From: PBB1 sp965229345
GTDB taxonomy: Bacteria; Pseudomonadota; Gammaproteobacteria; Burkholderiales; Burkholderiaceae_C
Length of the DNA: 64,000 bases
Direction: 5' to 3'
Assembly: GCA_965229345.1 (NCBI GenBank)
Contig: OZ245872.1
Location: 1,612,001-1,676,000 of the forward strand
Shown here: piece after piece, positions 24,628 to 36,184 of the stretch
Numbering within the stretch: the stretch's first letter is position 1
How the letters are laid out: every line of letters starts with the position of its first letter
Translations under genes and position numbers: made by a program
Notes under the pieces: model-generated
What the model was told of the DNA's origin: nothing
What the model saw: only the letters and a program-made list of their open reading frames with translations
The model's database searches: none

Positions 24628-27477
24628 GTGTTTCACAAGCAATTAGCGCGGCGCATTCGGGGTGTCGCGTTGCCGGTGCTGGCCGCCGTTTGTTGCGCCC
24701 ACACCATGGCGCAGGGCTTGCCTGCCAGTGCGAAACCGGAAGGCGTGCGGGCGAAGCCGGCACCAGCTGCCAAGGTGGCCGCTCGCGGAGGTGCGGGCTG
24801 GGCGATCGCCCGTGTGCCTGCCTGGGTGGTCGAGCCGCCAGCGGCTCCGGCCACGGGCGCTCCACCCTCGGGTGCCCGCCACGAACAGCTGGTGGACTTT
24901 CAGACGAACTACAGCCTCCCCCGGCCGCAGCACTTCATCCGGATCCGCGAGGTGGCGCGCGACGCGGCCGCCCTGGGCGCGGTGTCACAGCTGCAACTGC
25001 GCTTCAACCCGGCCTTCAACAAGCTGCTGTTGCACGTCGCGGTGGTGGTGCGTGACGGCAAGCGCATGGACCGGCTGGCCGGCGCGCGCATCGAGACCTT
25101 GCGCCGCGAGCAGCGGCTCGAGCAGCAGGTGCTCGACGGCGGCGAGACGCTGCTCGTCGTGCTCAGCGACGTGCGCGTCGGTGACGCGGTGGAAGTGGCC
25201 TACACCGTCGAAGGGCAGAACCCGATCTTCGAGGGCCGCATCAGCACCGGCATGCGCCTGGCCTGGGACACGCCGGTGGATGTGCTGCACCACCGCATCA
25301 CGGCACCTGCCTCGCGCCCGCTGAATACCCGGTTGATGGCCGGCGCCAGCGAACCGGAACGCTTCACCGAAGGTGGCAACAACGTGCTGCGCATCGTGCG
25401 CCAGCAGGTCGCGGCTGTGCCCGCCGAGCCCGGCACGCCGCCCTGGGTGAAGGTCTATCCCACGGTCGACATCACCGAGCTCAGCGAATGGTCTGAAGTC
25501 GATGCCTGGGCGCAGCGCCTGTTCGCGCTGCCGCAACCCACCCCGCCGGCCATCGTCGCCAAGGCGGCAGAGTTCAAGGCCGGCGGACTGGAAGGCGAGG
25601 CCCTGGCGTCCGAGGTGCTGCGCTTCGTGCAGGACGATGTTCGCTACCTCAGCATGAGCCTGGGCGAAAGCTCGCACCGCCCGAAGCCGCCCCAGGAAAC
25701 GCTCGCCCAGCGGCAAGGCGACTGCAAGGACAAGGTGACCTTGCTCAACGCCCTGCTGCGTGAACTCGGTTTCGACGCCCAGCCTGCGCTCGTCTCGGTG
25801 GAACGCAACCGCGGCCTGTTCGAACACCTGCCGGCGCAGGATCTCTTCGATCACGTCATCACCCGCCTGCGCATCAAGGACCGGACCTGGTACGTCGATG
25901 CCACCGCTCAGGGTCAGGGCACAGGTCTGGACCAACGCGGGCAGTTCGCCTATGGGGCTGCGCTGGTGGTTGGCGGTGCCACCGGGCTGACGCGCCTGCC
26001 CGATCCGCCGAGCGCCGTCGAGCAGGTGCGTTTCGAACAGCGCTGGACGGCATCCGAGCCCGGCCAGCCGGCACGCGTGGAAGCCGTGGTCAGCGGCGTC
26101 GGTCGGCCGGCCGAGCGGTTGCGTGCCAATGTGGCGACGGTGCCGTCAGAACAACTCGGGCAGAGCCTGACCGCAGGGCTGCTGCGCCTCGTGCCCGGCA
26201 TCAAGCCACTGGACGCCTTGCGGGTACAGGACGACCGGACGGCCAACCGCATCGAGCTGCGGCAACCGATGGAGGTGCCCGAGTTCGGGCAGTACAACCG
26301 CGGCTTCATCGATACCGAATTCCTGGCCATCGAGATGATCGATGTGTTCAGCGGCCCGGCTGAGTCGCAACGGCGCACGCCGTACATGCTCGACCAGCCG
26401 AAGGTGGTCGAGCACCGCATCAGCGTGCTCGGCCCCGCGCCTTTCCAGCTCCAGGCTCCACCTGGGCTGGAGGTGGTCGACAAGCACTTCCGCTACAGCG
26501 CTCGCGTGGAATTCAATGGCCCCAACGCGACCTTCGTGCGCCGCTTCGAGCGCCGCGAGGACCAGGTCGCCCCGGCTGACCTGGCGGCGTGGCGCGAAAA
26601 GCTGCTGCAGGCGCGGCAGTCCGCCGCCGGCCGCTTGCGGCTGCCCTTGATCGACACCGCCAAGCTCACTCCCGAACTTGAGGCCCTGGACCGCCAGTTG
26701 CGCACGGCCCGTGGCTGGCGCAACGATGCGCTGCAAGCCATCGTGACACGCAACGAATTCGGCCGGGCGATCGACAGCCGGGCGCTGCAACGGGTCGCCC
26801 CGGGCACCGCGCTGGCGGCGAAGGTGCTGGCCTCGCGGGCGCAGGCGCACAACCTGCTCGGTGACTTTGCCTCCGGCCGCAGCGACGCCGAAAGCGCGCT
26901 CGCCATCCGGCTCGACGACGCCGATGCGCGCGAGGCCCTGGCGGTGGCCTTGTTTGGAGAAGGCCGCGCGGAAGACGCGCTGACCGAGTTCGCGCGCATC
27001 AACCCGCAGGCGCGTTCCTCCGACACGGCCCAGTGGATGGGGTCGATCCACTTCCATCAAGGCCGCAGTGCGCAGGCCGAAGCCTTGCTGCGCGAGGCCG
27101 TGGCCAGCGGCAGCGGCGAAGGCCGCGAGTTCGCGCTCATCTGGCTCTTCCTCGCGGCCGAAAGCCAGGGCGGGCGGGGCAAGGCGGCGGTGGCCGAACA
27201 CCTGGAGAGCGTGGACCCGAAGAAGCTGACGGGTGCGATCCTGCGCTACTTCGTGGGTGACATCGACCAGGCAGCCTTGCTGCGCGTGGCTTCCGAGAAG
27301 CCGGACATGGAGCGACTCAACCTCGCCGAAGCAAACTTCTTCCTTGGTCAGCGCTTCTTGCAGCAGAACCAGCGCGCCGAGGCCTTGCGAGCCTTCCAGC
27401 GCACCGTCGAGACGCGTGCCACGCCCTACCGCGAAGTGACCTTCGCGCAGCTGGAACTGCGCCGGGCAGGGCGTTGA
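24628..27477 (+). CDS. DUF3857/transglutaminase-like exported protein with TPR-like tail
   Basis: 949 residues from a GTG with GGGAG upstream. Signal peptide (about 1-28), then a DUF3857 region (about 85-290). A transglutaminase-like core shows the likely catalytic triad: Cys in QRQGDCKDKVTLLNALL (about 372), His in LFDHVITRL (about 411) and Asp in TWYVDATAQ (about 423). The C-terminal 250 residues contain TPR-like helices (ALAIRLDDADAREALAVALF). Such proteins are usually periplasmic with unknown substrate. It is divergent from the lipocalin gene. Confidence 0.82.
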   Translation: MFHKQLARRIRGVALPVLAAVCCAHTMAQGLPASAKPEGVRAKPAPAAKVAARGGAGWAIARVPAWVVEPPAAPATGAPPSGARHEQLVDFQTNYSLPRPQHFIRIREVARDAAALGAVSQLQLRFNPAFNKLLLHVAVVVRDGKRMDRLAGARIETLRREQRLEQQVLDGGETLLVVLSDVRVGDAVEVAYTVEGQNPIFEGRISTGMRLAWDTPVDVLHHRITAPASRPLNTRLMAGASEPERFTEGGNNVLRIVRQQVAAVPAEPGTPPWVKVYPTVDITELSEWSEVDAWAQRLFALPQPTPPAIVAKAAEFKAGGLEGEALASEVLRFVQDDVRYLSMSLGESSHRPKPPQETLAQRQGDCKDKVTLLNALLRELGFDAQPALVSVERNRGLFEHLPAQDLFDHVITRLRIKDRTWYVDATAQGQGTGLDQRGQFAYGAALVVGGATGLTRLPDPPSAVEQVRFEQRWTASEPGQPARVEAVVSGVGRPAERLRANVATVPSEQLGQSLTAGLLRLVPGIKPLDALRVQDDRTANRIELRQPMEVPEFGQYNRGFIDTEFLAIEMIDVFSGPAESQRRTPYMLDQPKVVEHRISVLGPAPFQLQAPPGLEVVDKHFRYSARVEFNGPNATFVRRFERREDQVAPADLAAWREKLLQARQSAAGRLRLPLIDTAKLTPELEALDRQLRTARGWRNDALQAIVTRNEFGRAIDSRALQRVAPGTALAAKVLASRAQAHNLLGDFASGRSDAESALAIRLDDADAREALAVALFGEGRAEDALTEFARINPQARSSDTAQWMGSIHFHQGRSAQAEALLREAVASGSGEGREFALIWLFLAAESQGGRGKAAVAEHLESVDPKKLTGAILRYFVGDIDQAALLRVASEKPDMERLNLAEANFFLGQRFLQQNQRAEALRAFQRTVETRATPYREVTFAQLELRRAGR

Positions 27478-27506
27478 GCGTGTCCACCCAGCGCCACCGG
27501 CCCATG

Positions 27507-29357
<1,851 letters not shown>

Positions 29358-29569
29358 GGGGGCGGGCGCGGAGGGCGCAATACAACGAGGGAGGCGATGA
29401 AACGGGCGGCGCCACGGCGCGGCCGCATGAATTATGTCCCTCGCTCCCTGCTTGCCCTGGTGTCGGCGTCGGCTGCCGGGGCGCTGTGCAGTCGGCGCGC
29501 TTCACACGTCTTTACCCATGGTCACAAAGGCGGGGTCAACCGGCCGCCCCTCGTGCCGCGTTGAGGACG

Positions 29570-29590
29570 GGCACACCACAGCGGTGTGCC
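29570..29590 (+). promoter_or_regulatory. Hairpin abutting the ribosome-binding site of a small exported-protein gene
   Basis: Perfect 8-bp stem GGCACACC / GGTGTGCC with a 5-base loop, immediately followed by AGGAGA (29591-29596) and the ATG at 29603. No T-run follows, so it looks like a leader structure rather than a terminator. Confidence 0.45.
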
Positions 29591-29602
29591 AGGAGACACA
29601 CC

Positions 29603-30022
29603 ATGAAGAAACGTCTGATCCTTGCCGCTGTCGCGGTGGTTGCTTTGTCCAGCGTGGGCGTTGCCCAGGCGCGGGACAACATCAACTGGTCGATTTCGGT
29701 CGGCGATCCCTTCATCGGCGCGGTGATATCGAACGCGCCGGTCTACCGCCATGCGGCGCCCGTCTACGTGGCACCGCCGCCGGTGGTCTACGTGCCGCAG
29801 CCCCAGGTTGTCTACCCACGGCCGTACGTCGTGGCGCCTTATGGCTACGTGCCGTACGCCTACGTGCAGTCGGGCCGTGACCGCTGGGAGCATCGTCGCT
29901 ACGAAGAGCGCGCCCGTTACGACCGCTACGACCGTCGTGACTGGCGCGACGGTGATCGCCGCGACCGAGATGGCCGTTGGGACGACCGAGACCGCCACGA
30001 CGACCGCTGGCAGCGCCGCTGA
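29603..30022 (+). CDS. Small exported protein with Arg/Asp-rich tail
   Basis: 139 residues with a strong AGGAGA site and a signal peptide (MKKRLILAAVAVVALSSVGV ... AQA). The middle is Pro/Val/Tyr-rich (APVYVAPPPVVYVPQPQVVY). The last 50 residues are almost only Arg, Asp, Tyr, Trp and His (DRYDRRDWRDGDRRDRDGR). Similar small exported proteins are common in this lineage and have no known role. The tail could bind metal or polyanions; that is only a guess. Confidence 0.75.
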   Translation: MKKRLILAAVAVVALSSVGVAQARDNINWSISVGDPFIGAVISNAPVYRHAAPVYVAPPPVVYVPQPQVVYPRPYVVAPYGYVPYAYVQSGRDRWEHRRYEERARYDRYDRRDWRDGDRRDRDGRWDDRDRHDDRWQRR

Positions 30023-30070
30023 TCCTGGCGCACATGCCCACGGTGCTCGCAGCGCCGTGGGCGCGGCGGC

Positions 30071-31630
30071 TCAGCGCCGTCGCGCGCCGCCCAGGATGCT
30101 GCCCAGCACGCCGCGGATGATCTCGCGGCCGACGGTCGAGCCCATCGTGCGCACGGCCGACTTCGCCATCGATTCGGCCAGCCCCTCGTGCTTGCCACCG
30201 CGTGGGCCGGTGCTGCCGAACAGGATGCTGCCCAGCCCACCGAACATGCCGCCCGCGCTGGATTCTTCTGCCGGCGCTTCGGCGGGCGCACCGCCCGGGG
30301 CGGGTGCGCGCTGGTTTGCAGCTGCCGGTGCCGAGGGCGAGGCGGCCACCCGCCCCTTCAGTTTTTCGTAGGCCGACTCCCGGTCGACCGTTTTCTCGTA
30401 CACCCCGGCCACCAGTGAATTGGCGATCAGCGCCTGCCGTTGTGGCGGCGTGATCGGCCCGATCTGGCTGCCCGGCGGCAGGATGAACACCCGCTCGGTG
30501 ATGCTGGGTCGGCCTTTCTCATCGAGGAAGCTCACCAGCGCCTCGCCCACCGCCAGCTCGGTGATGGCCGTTTCGATGTCCAGGCCGGGCTTCGCGCGCA
30601 TCGTGCTGGCCGCCGCTTTCACGGCCTTCTGGTCGCGCGGGGTGAAGGCGCGCAGCGCGTGCTGCACCCGGTTGCCGAGCTGGGCCAGCACGGTGTCGGG
30701 GATGTCCAGTGGGTTCTGCGTCACGAAGTAGACGCCCACGCCCTTGCTGCGCACCAGCCGCACCACCAGTTCGATGCGTTCCACCAGCGCCGTGGGCGCT
30801 TCCTTGAACAGCAGGTGCGCCTCGTCGAAGAAGAACACCAGCTTGGGCTGGTCCAGATCGCCCACCTCGGGCAGCTGCTCGAACAGCTCGCTGAGCATCC
30901 ACAGCAGGAAGGTCGAATACAACCGCGGGCTGTTCATCAGCTGGTCGGCGGCCAGGATGTTGATCACGCCCTTGCCGCCCTCGGTCTGCATGAAGTCGGC
31001 GATGTTGAGCATCGGCTCGCCGAAGAAGCGATCGCCGCCTTGTTGCTCGATCTGCAGCAGCCCTCGCTGGATCGCGCCAATGCTGGCCGCGCTGACGTTG
31101 CCGTACTCGGTGGTGAACTGGCTCGCGTTGTCGCCCACGTGCTGCAGCATCGCGCGCAGGTCTTTCAGATCGAGCAGCAGCAGGCCGTTGTCGTCGGCGA
31201 TCTTGAACACCAGGCTCAGCACGCCTTGCTGCGTTTCATTGAGCGCCAGCATCCGCGCCAGCATCAGCGGGCCCATGTCGCTCACGGTGGCGCGCACCGG
31301 GTGGCCGTCGGCCTTCTTGTCGCTCGCGTACACATCCCACAGCGTCGCCGGGCAGGCGGCCGAGGCCGGCGCGTCGAGGCCGCGTTCCTTGAGCACCGCC
31401 GCCAGCTTGTCGCTGACCTTGCCCGGCTGCGTGATGCCGGTCAGGTCGCCTTTCACGTCGGCCATGAAGACCGGCACGCCGATCTGGCTGAAGTTCTCGG
31501 CCAGCGTCTGCAGCGTGATCGTCTTGCCGGTGCCGGTGGCGCCGGTGATCAGCCCGTGGCGGTTGGCGAGCGCAGGCAACAGGAAGCACTCGGTGTCGCC
31601 ATGCTTGGCAACCAGGATCGGCTCGGCCAT
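30071..31630 (-). CDS. HerA-like/DUF853 ATPase (YjgR family)
   Basis: 519 residues from the ATG at 31630, preferred over the longer frame because MAEPILVAKHGDTECFLLP fits the family start. P-loop ITGATGTGKTITLQTLAE (about 35) and Walker B KLVFFFDEAHLLF mark a HerA-FtsK-type ATPase. The C-terminal part is Ala/Gly-rich with a Gly-rich end (GGMFGGLGSILFGSTG). Family members are cytoplasmic and of unclear function. It is divergent from yebC. Confidence 0.88.
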   Translation of the reverse strand: MAEPILVAKHGDTECFLLPALANRHGLITGATGTGKTITLQTLAENFSQIGVPVFMADVKGDLTGITQPGKVSDKLAAVLKERGLDAPASAACPATLWDVYASDKKADGHPVRATVSDMGPLMLARMLALNETQQGVLSLVFKIADDNGLLLLDLKDLRAMLQHVGDNASQFTTEYGNVSAASIGAIQRGLLQIEQQGGDRFFGEPMLNIADFMQTEGGKGVINILAADQLMNSPRLYSTFLLWMLSELFEQLPEVGDLDQPKLVFFFDEAHLLFKEAPTALVERIELVVRLVRSKGVGVYFVTQNPLDIPDTVLAQLGNRVQHALRAFTPRDQKAVKAAASTMRAKPGLDIETAITELAVGEALVSFLDEKGRPSITERVFILPPGSQIGPITPPQRQALIANSLVAGVYEKTVDRESAYEKLKGRVAASPSAPAAANQRAPAPGGAPAEAPAEESSAGGMFGGLGSILFGSTGPRGGKHEGLAESMAKSAVRTMGSTVGREIIRGVLGSILGGARRR

Positions 31631-31767
31631 GGGGCTGCTCCAGTAGGTCGGGGGAGGAACATGCGCCAGCGCAAGGAAGCACCAGGGCAGGCACGTAAAA
31701 TCGCAGTCTATCCAACAAAACACGGCAGGCCGCGGTACGGCGAAGCCTGTGCAGGAGGCGCCATTTC

Positions 31768-32493
31768 ATGGCCGGACATTCCAAGTGGGCCAATATCCAG
31801 CACCGCAAAGGGCGCCAGGACGAAAAGCGCGGCCGGATCTGGACGCGCATCATCCGTGAGATCACGGTCGCGGCTCGCCTGGGCGGCGCCGATCTGGCGC
31901 TGAACCCGCGGCTGCGGCTGGCAGTCGACAAGGCCAAGGCGGCCAACATGCCGGCCGACACCGTCAAGAAGAACATCGACAAGGCCACCGGCAACCTCGA
32001 AGGTGTCCACTACGACGAGATCCGCTACGAGGGCTATGGCATCGGCGGCGCGGCGGTCATCATCGACACCATGACCGACAACAAGGTGCGCACCGTGGCC
32101 GAAGTGCGGCACGTGTTCAGCAAGTACGGCGGCAACCTGGGCACCGAAGGCTCGGTGGCCTTCCAGTTCAAGCACTGCGGGCAGCTGGTCTTTGCGCCCG
32201 GCACCAGCGAAGACAAGGTGATGGAAGTGGCGTTGGAGGCGGGTGCCGACGACGTCGTGACCGGCGACGATGGCTCGATCGAGGTCATCACCGCGCCGCA
32301 GGAATTCGAATCCATCAAGTCGGCGCTCGAAGCCGCCGGCCTGAAACCCGAGGTAGCCGAAGTGACGATGCGTGCCGAGAACACGGTGGAAATCACCGGC
32401 GAAGATGCGATCCGCATGCAGAAGCTGCTCGACGCGATGGAAGACCTGGACGACGTTCAGGCGGTGTTTCACAACGCCGAGCTGTCCGAATGA
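31768..32493 (+). CDS. yebC: YebC/PmpR-family regulator (TACO1 family)
   Basis: 241 residues, normal length. Starts MAGHSKWANIQHRKGRQDEK, the family signature, and contains YEGYGIGGAAVIIDTMTDN. Members have been described as DNA-binding regulators and as translation factors that help ribosomes through proline stretches; the sequence cannot decide between these. Its stop overlaps the purD start by four bases. Confidence 0.94.
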   Translation: MAGHSKWANIQHRKGRQDEKRGRIWTRIIREITVAARLGGADLALNPRLRLAVDKAKAANMPADTVKKNIDKATGNLEGVHYDEIRYEGYGIGGAAVIIDTMTDNKVRTVAEVRHVFSKYGGNLGTEGSVAFQFKHCGQLVFAPGTSEDKVMEVALEAGADDVVTGDDGSIEVITAPQEFESIKSALEAAGLKPEVAEVTMRAENTVEITGEDAIRMQKLLDAMEDLDDVQAVFHNAELSE

Positions 32494-33779
32494 AGGTCCT
32501 CGTGATCGGCTCCGGCGGCCGCGAGCACGCGATCGCCTGGAAGTTGCTGCAGTCGACCAAGATCCAGACGGTGTATGTCGCCCCGGGCAATGGCGGCACC
32601 GCCAGTGACCACCGGCTGCACAACCTGCCGCTGACCGACTTCAACGACCTCGCCGAGTTCGTCGAGCGCGAAAAGATCGCGCTCACCGTGGTCGGCCCCG
32701 AAGGCCCACTCGCCGGGGGCATCGTCGATTTCTTCCGCGCCCGCGGGCTGCGCATCTTCGGCCCCACCAAGGCAGCGGCGCAGCTCGAAAGCTCGAAGGC
32801 CTTTGCCAAGGCCTTCATGAAGCGGCACCAGATCCCGACCGCCGCCTACGAGACCTACACCGACGCCGCGCTCGCCCACGCCTACGTCGATCAGCAGGGC
32901 GCGCCCATTGTCATCAAGGCCGATGGCCTGGCCGCCGGCAAGGGCGTGGTGGTGGCCACCACGCTGGCGCAGGCGCATGAAGCGATCGACTGGATGCTCG
33001 GCACCGATGCCAGCGGGGTCAGCCTTGATGTGAAACACAACGATGTGCCGCGCGTCGTGATCGAGCAGTTCCTCGAAGGCGAGGAAGCCAGTTTCATCGT
33101 GATGTGCGACGGCAAGAACGTGGTGTCGCTCGCCACCAGCCAGGACCACAAGCGCCTGCTCGACGGCGACGAGGGCCCGAACACCGGCGGCATGGGCGCG
33201 TACTCGCCCGCGCCGGTGGTCACGCCCAATGTGCACGCCAAGGCGATGCACGAGATCATCCTGCCCACCATCCACGGCATGGCGAAAGACGGCGTGCCGT
33301 TCACCGGCTTCCTGTATGCCGGCCTGATGATCGATGCGCACGGCCAGCCGCGCACGGTGGAGTTCAACTGCCGCCTCGGCGACCCCGAAACGCAGCCGAT
33401 CCTGATGCGCCTGAAAAGCGATCTGTTCGATCTGTTCGCGCACGCCACCGACGGCACGCTCGACGAGGTCGAGCTGCACTGGGACCGCCGCGTCGCGCTC
33501 GGCGTGGTGGTGGCTGCCGCCGGCTATCCCGGCACGCCGCGCAAGGGCGATGCCATCCGGGGCATCCCGGCCGAAGCGGCCGACGGCATCGTGTTCCACG
33601 CCGGCACCGAACTGCGCGACGGCCAGTTGCTGACCTCCGGCGGCCGCGTGCTGTGCGTGACGGTGCTGGCCGATTCGGTCAAGCAGGCCCAGCCTCGCGC
33701 CTATGAATTGCTGCAGGCCATCCGCTTCGACGGCATGCAGTACCGCAAAGACATCGGCCACCGCGCGCTGAAACGTTAA
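32490..33779 (+). CDS. purD: Phosphoribosylamine-glycine ligase
   Basis: 429 residues. Second step of purine synthesis: joins glycine to phosphoribosylamine with ATP. ATP-grasp fold with the N-terminal MKVLVIGSGGREHAIAWKL, the family signature EGPNTGGMGAYSPAP and the metal-binding FNCRLGDPETQPIL. Overlaps yebC by four bases and lies 13 bases before hemF, in a run of co-directional housekeeping genes. Confidence 0.97.
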   Translation: MKVLVIGSGGREHAIAWKLLQSTKIQTVYVAPGNGGTASDHRLHNLPLTDFNDLAEFVEREKIALTVVGPEGPLAGGIVDFFRARGLRIFGPTKAAAQLESSKAFAKAFMKRHQIPTAAYETYTDAALAHAYVDQQGAPIVIKADGLAAGKGVVVATTLAQAHEAIDWMLGTDASGVSLDVKHNDVPRVVIEQFLEGEEASFIVMCDGKNVVSLATSQDHKRLLDGDEGPNTGGMGAYSPAPVVTPNVHAKAMHEIILPTIHGMAKDGVPFTGFLYAGLMIDAHGQPRTVEFNCRLGDPETQPILMRLKSDLFDLFAHATDGTLDEVELHWDRRVALGVVVAAAGYPGTPRKGDAIRGIPAEAADGIVFHAGTELRDGQLLTSGGRVLCVTVLADSVKQAQPRAYELLQAIRFDGMQYRKDIGHRALKR

Positions 33780-33792
33780 CCCGCACCCGACC

Positions 33793-34713
33793 ATGAGCAC
33801 ACAAGCCGTTCGAGATTACCTGCTGGGTCTGCAGGAACGCATCATCAGCGCGATGGAGCGAGAGGGCGGGCAACCGTTCCGCACCGACGGCTGGGTCCGC
33901 GCGCCGGGCGAGCGACTGCAGGGCGACGGGCTCTCGCGGCTGATTGAAGACGGCGACCTGCTCGAGCGCGGCGGCTGCAACTTCTCGCATGTGCGCGGCC
34001 CCAAGCTGCCGCCCTCGGCCACGCAGCACCGGCCCGAGCTGGCCGGCGCGCCGTTCGAGGCCATGGGCGTGTCGCTGGTGTTCCACCCTCGCAACCCGTA
34101 TGTGCCCACGGTGCACATGAATGTGCGCTCGTTCGCCGCGCTGCCCGAAGGCAAGGAGCCGGTGGTCTGGTTCGGTGGCGGCATGGACCTCACGCCGTAC
34201 TACGGCTTCGAAGAAGACGCCGCCCACTTCCACCGCGTCAACCGCGACGCGCTCGCCCCGTTCGGCGACGACAAGTACCCGCGCTTCAAGCAGTGGTGCG
34301 ACGAGTACTTCTTTTTGAAGCACCGCGACGAGCCGCGCGGCGTGGGCGGCGTGTTCTTCGATGACTTCGCCGAGCTGGGCTTCGACCGCAGCTTCCAGAT
34401 GATGCAAGCCGTCGGCGACGCCATGGTCGATGCCTATCTGCCCATCGTGCAGCGCCGCAAGCACACCGCGTACACCGAGCGCGAGCGCGACTTCCAGGCC
34501 TACCGCCGCGGGCGCTATGTCGAGTTCAACCTGGTGTTCGACCGCGGCACGCTGTTTGGGTTGCAGTCGGGCGGACGCACCGAAAGCATCCTGATGTCGA
34601 TGCCGCCGATCGTGAAGTGGCGCTACGACTGGAAGCCCGAGGCCGGCACGCCCGAAGCGCGGCTGTACAGCGACTTCCTGCGGCCGCGTGATTGGGCGGA
34701 CTGGTCCGCTTGA
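33793..34713 (+). CDS. hemF: Oxygen-dependent coproporphyrinogen III oxidase
   Basis: 306 residues. Converts coproporphyrinogen III to protoporphyrinogen IX using oxygen in haem synthesis. Family motifs are evident: FHPRNPYVPTVHMNVR, WFGGGMDLTPYYGF, YFFLKHRDEPRGVGG and YVEFNLVFDRGTLFGLQSGG. The oxygen-dependent form fits an aerobic or facultative organism. Its stop overlaps the nadD start codon. Confidence 0.97.
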   Translation: MSTQAVRDYLLGLQERIISAMEREGGQPFRTDGWVRAPGERLQGDGLSRLIEDGDLLERGGCNFSHVRGPKLPPSATQHRPELAGAPFEAMGVSLVFHPRNPYVPTVHMNVRSFAALPEGKEPVVWFGGGMDLTPYYGFEEDAAHFHRVNRDALAPFGDDKYPRFKQWCDEYFFLKHRDEPRGVGGVFFDDFAELGFDRSFQMMQAVGDAMVDAYLPIVQRRKHTAYTERERDFQAYRRGRYVEFNLVFDRGTLFGLQSGGRTESILMSMPPIVKWRYDWKPEAGTPEARLYSDFLRPRDWADWSA

Positions 34714-35279
34714 AGCGCATCGGCCTGTTCGGCGGCAGCTTCGATCCGGTGCACCACGCGCACCTGTCGCTGGCACAGGCAGCATTGAAAACGCTGGCAC
34801 TTGATCAGTTGCGCTGGATCCCGGCCGGCCAGCCCTGGCAAAAGACGCGTCGGCTCGCCGACGCAGCGCACCGCGAGGCCATGGTCGCACTCGCCATCGA
34901 AGGCGAACCGCGCTTCGTGCTCGACCGCATCGAGCTCGACCGCCCCGGCCCGAGCTACACGCTCGACACCGTGCGCGCGCTGCAGGCCGCACAGCCCGGT
35001 GCGCAGTGGTTTTTGATCCTCGGTCAGGACCAGCAGGCCGGCTTGCCCACCTGGCACGGCGTGGACGAACTGCTGGGCCTGGTCACCCTGGCCGTGGCGC
35101 AGCGCCCCGGAGCACCGCAGGTTTCAGCCGCCGCAGGCGCAGTGCACACCATTGAATTGCCGCCGATGAACCTGTCTTCCACCGAGGTGCGCGCGCGTTG
35201 CGCCGCGGGCCTGCCCATCAACCAGATGGTGCCCGAGAAGGTGGCGCGCTATATTGATCAACACGGGCTGTACCGGTGA
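34710..35279 (+). CDS. nadD: Nicotinate-nucleotide adenylyltransferase
   Basis: 189 residues using the TTG at 34710, which overlaps the hemF stop and gives MKRIGLFGGSFDPVHHAHL, the normal NadD start; a TTG at 34692 would add six residues. Transfers AMP to nicotinate mononucleotide in NAD synthesis. The nucleotidyltransferase motif reads HHAH where many relatives have HxGH. SSTEVRARCAAG is the C-terminal ATP-binding motif. Confidence 0.93.
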   Translation: MKRIGLFGGSFDPVHHAHLSLAQAALKTLALDQLRWIPAGQPWQKTRRLADAAHREAMVALAIEGEPRFVLDRIELDRPGPSYTLDTVRALQAAQPGAQWFLILGQDQQAGLPTWHGVDELLGLVTLAVAQRPGAPQVSAAAGAVHTIELPPMNLSSTEVRARCAAGLPINQMVPEKVARYIDQHGLYR

Positions 35280-35335
35280 CCCCACCGCGGCCCACGCATT
35301 TCGAGGCACGCGCCGGCTGGCGCATCAGGAGTTGA

Positions 35336-36184
35336 ATGGACATCAAGAAACTGCAACGCGCCATCGTCGATGGTCTGGAAGACGTCAAGGGCCAGAACAT
35401 CCTCGTGTTCGACACCGAACACCTGTCGTCGCTGTTCGAGCGCGTGATCATCGCCTCGGGCACCAGCAATCGGCAGACGAAATCGCTGGCCAGCAGCGTT
35501 CGTGACGCGGTCAAGCAGGCAGGCTTTCCGGTGCCGCGCACCGAAGGCGAAGTCAACGGCGAATGGATCATCGTCGACTGCGGCGCGGCGGTGGTGCACC
35601 TGATGCAGCCCAATATCCGCGAGTACTACCACCTCGAAGAAATCTGGGGCGACAAGCCCGTCAAGCTCAAGCTCGACACCGCGCCGAAGCGCTTGGTGAA
35701 AGCCGAAGAAGCGCCGGCCGAGCCCAAGAAGAAGGCCCCTGCGCGCAAGGCCGCAGCCGCTGCCCCCGCAGAAGCGCCAGCGAAAAAGGCCCCCGCCCGC
35801 AAGACGCCAGCGCGCGCAGCCGAGCCCGAGGCCGCTGCACCTGCTGCCAAGCGCCGCACCGTGGCCACCAAGACCGCAGCGCCAGCCGAGCGCGCCGCAC
35901 CCGCCAAGACCGGCGTCACCCGCACCGTGGGCGTGAAGTCCGGTGCAGGTGAGGGCGCCAAGGCCCCCGCCCGCAAGACCGCGTTGGCCCCTTCAGCCCG
36001 CGGGGCGAAGAAGGCGCCGATCCAGACCATTGCGGTCAACAAGCCGACCACCAAGAAGGCCGCCACCGCGCGCGCTGCCGTGAAGGCCGCACCGGCCAAG
36101 CGGCCTGTCGGTAAAAGCGCGGCCAAGCCTGCAGTCAAGGCCGCACCCAAGGCAGCACCCAAGAGAGCCCCGCGCAGCGCGTGA
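35336..36184 (+). CDS. rsfS: Ribosome silencing factor with long Ala/Lys/Pro-rich tail
   Basis: 282 residues. The first about 115 are a complete RsfS/Iojap domain (LQRAIVDGLEDVKGQNILVF, NGEWIIVDCGAAVVHLM, YYHLEEIWGD). That domain binds ribosomal protein L14 and blocks subunit joining. The other about 165 residues are low-complexity, highly basic Ala/Lys/Pro/Thr repeats (KKAPARKAAA, KTAAPAERAAPAK), like histone-H1-type tails. Ordinary RsfS is about 105-130 residues. The start has CAGGAG just upstream. The stop overlaps the rlmH GTG. Confidence 0.92.
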   Translation: MDIKKLQRAIVDGLEDVKGQNILVFDTEHLSSLFERVIIASGTSNRQTKSLASSVRDAVKQAGFPVPRTEGEVNGEWIIVDCGAAVVHLMQPNIREYYHLEEIWGDKPVKLKLDTAPKRLVKAEEAPAEPKKKAPARKAAAAAPAEAPAKKAPARKTPARAAEPEAAAPAAKRRTVATKTAAPAERAAPAKTGVTRTVGVKSGAGEGAKAPARKTALAPSARGAKKAPIQTIAVNKPTTKKAATARAAVKAAPAKRPVGKSAAKPAVKAAPKAAPKRAPRSA

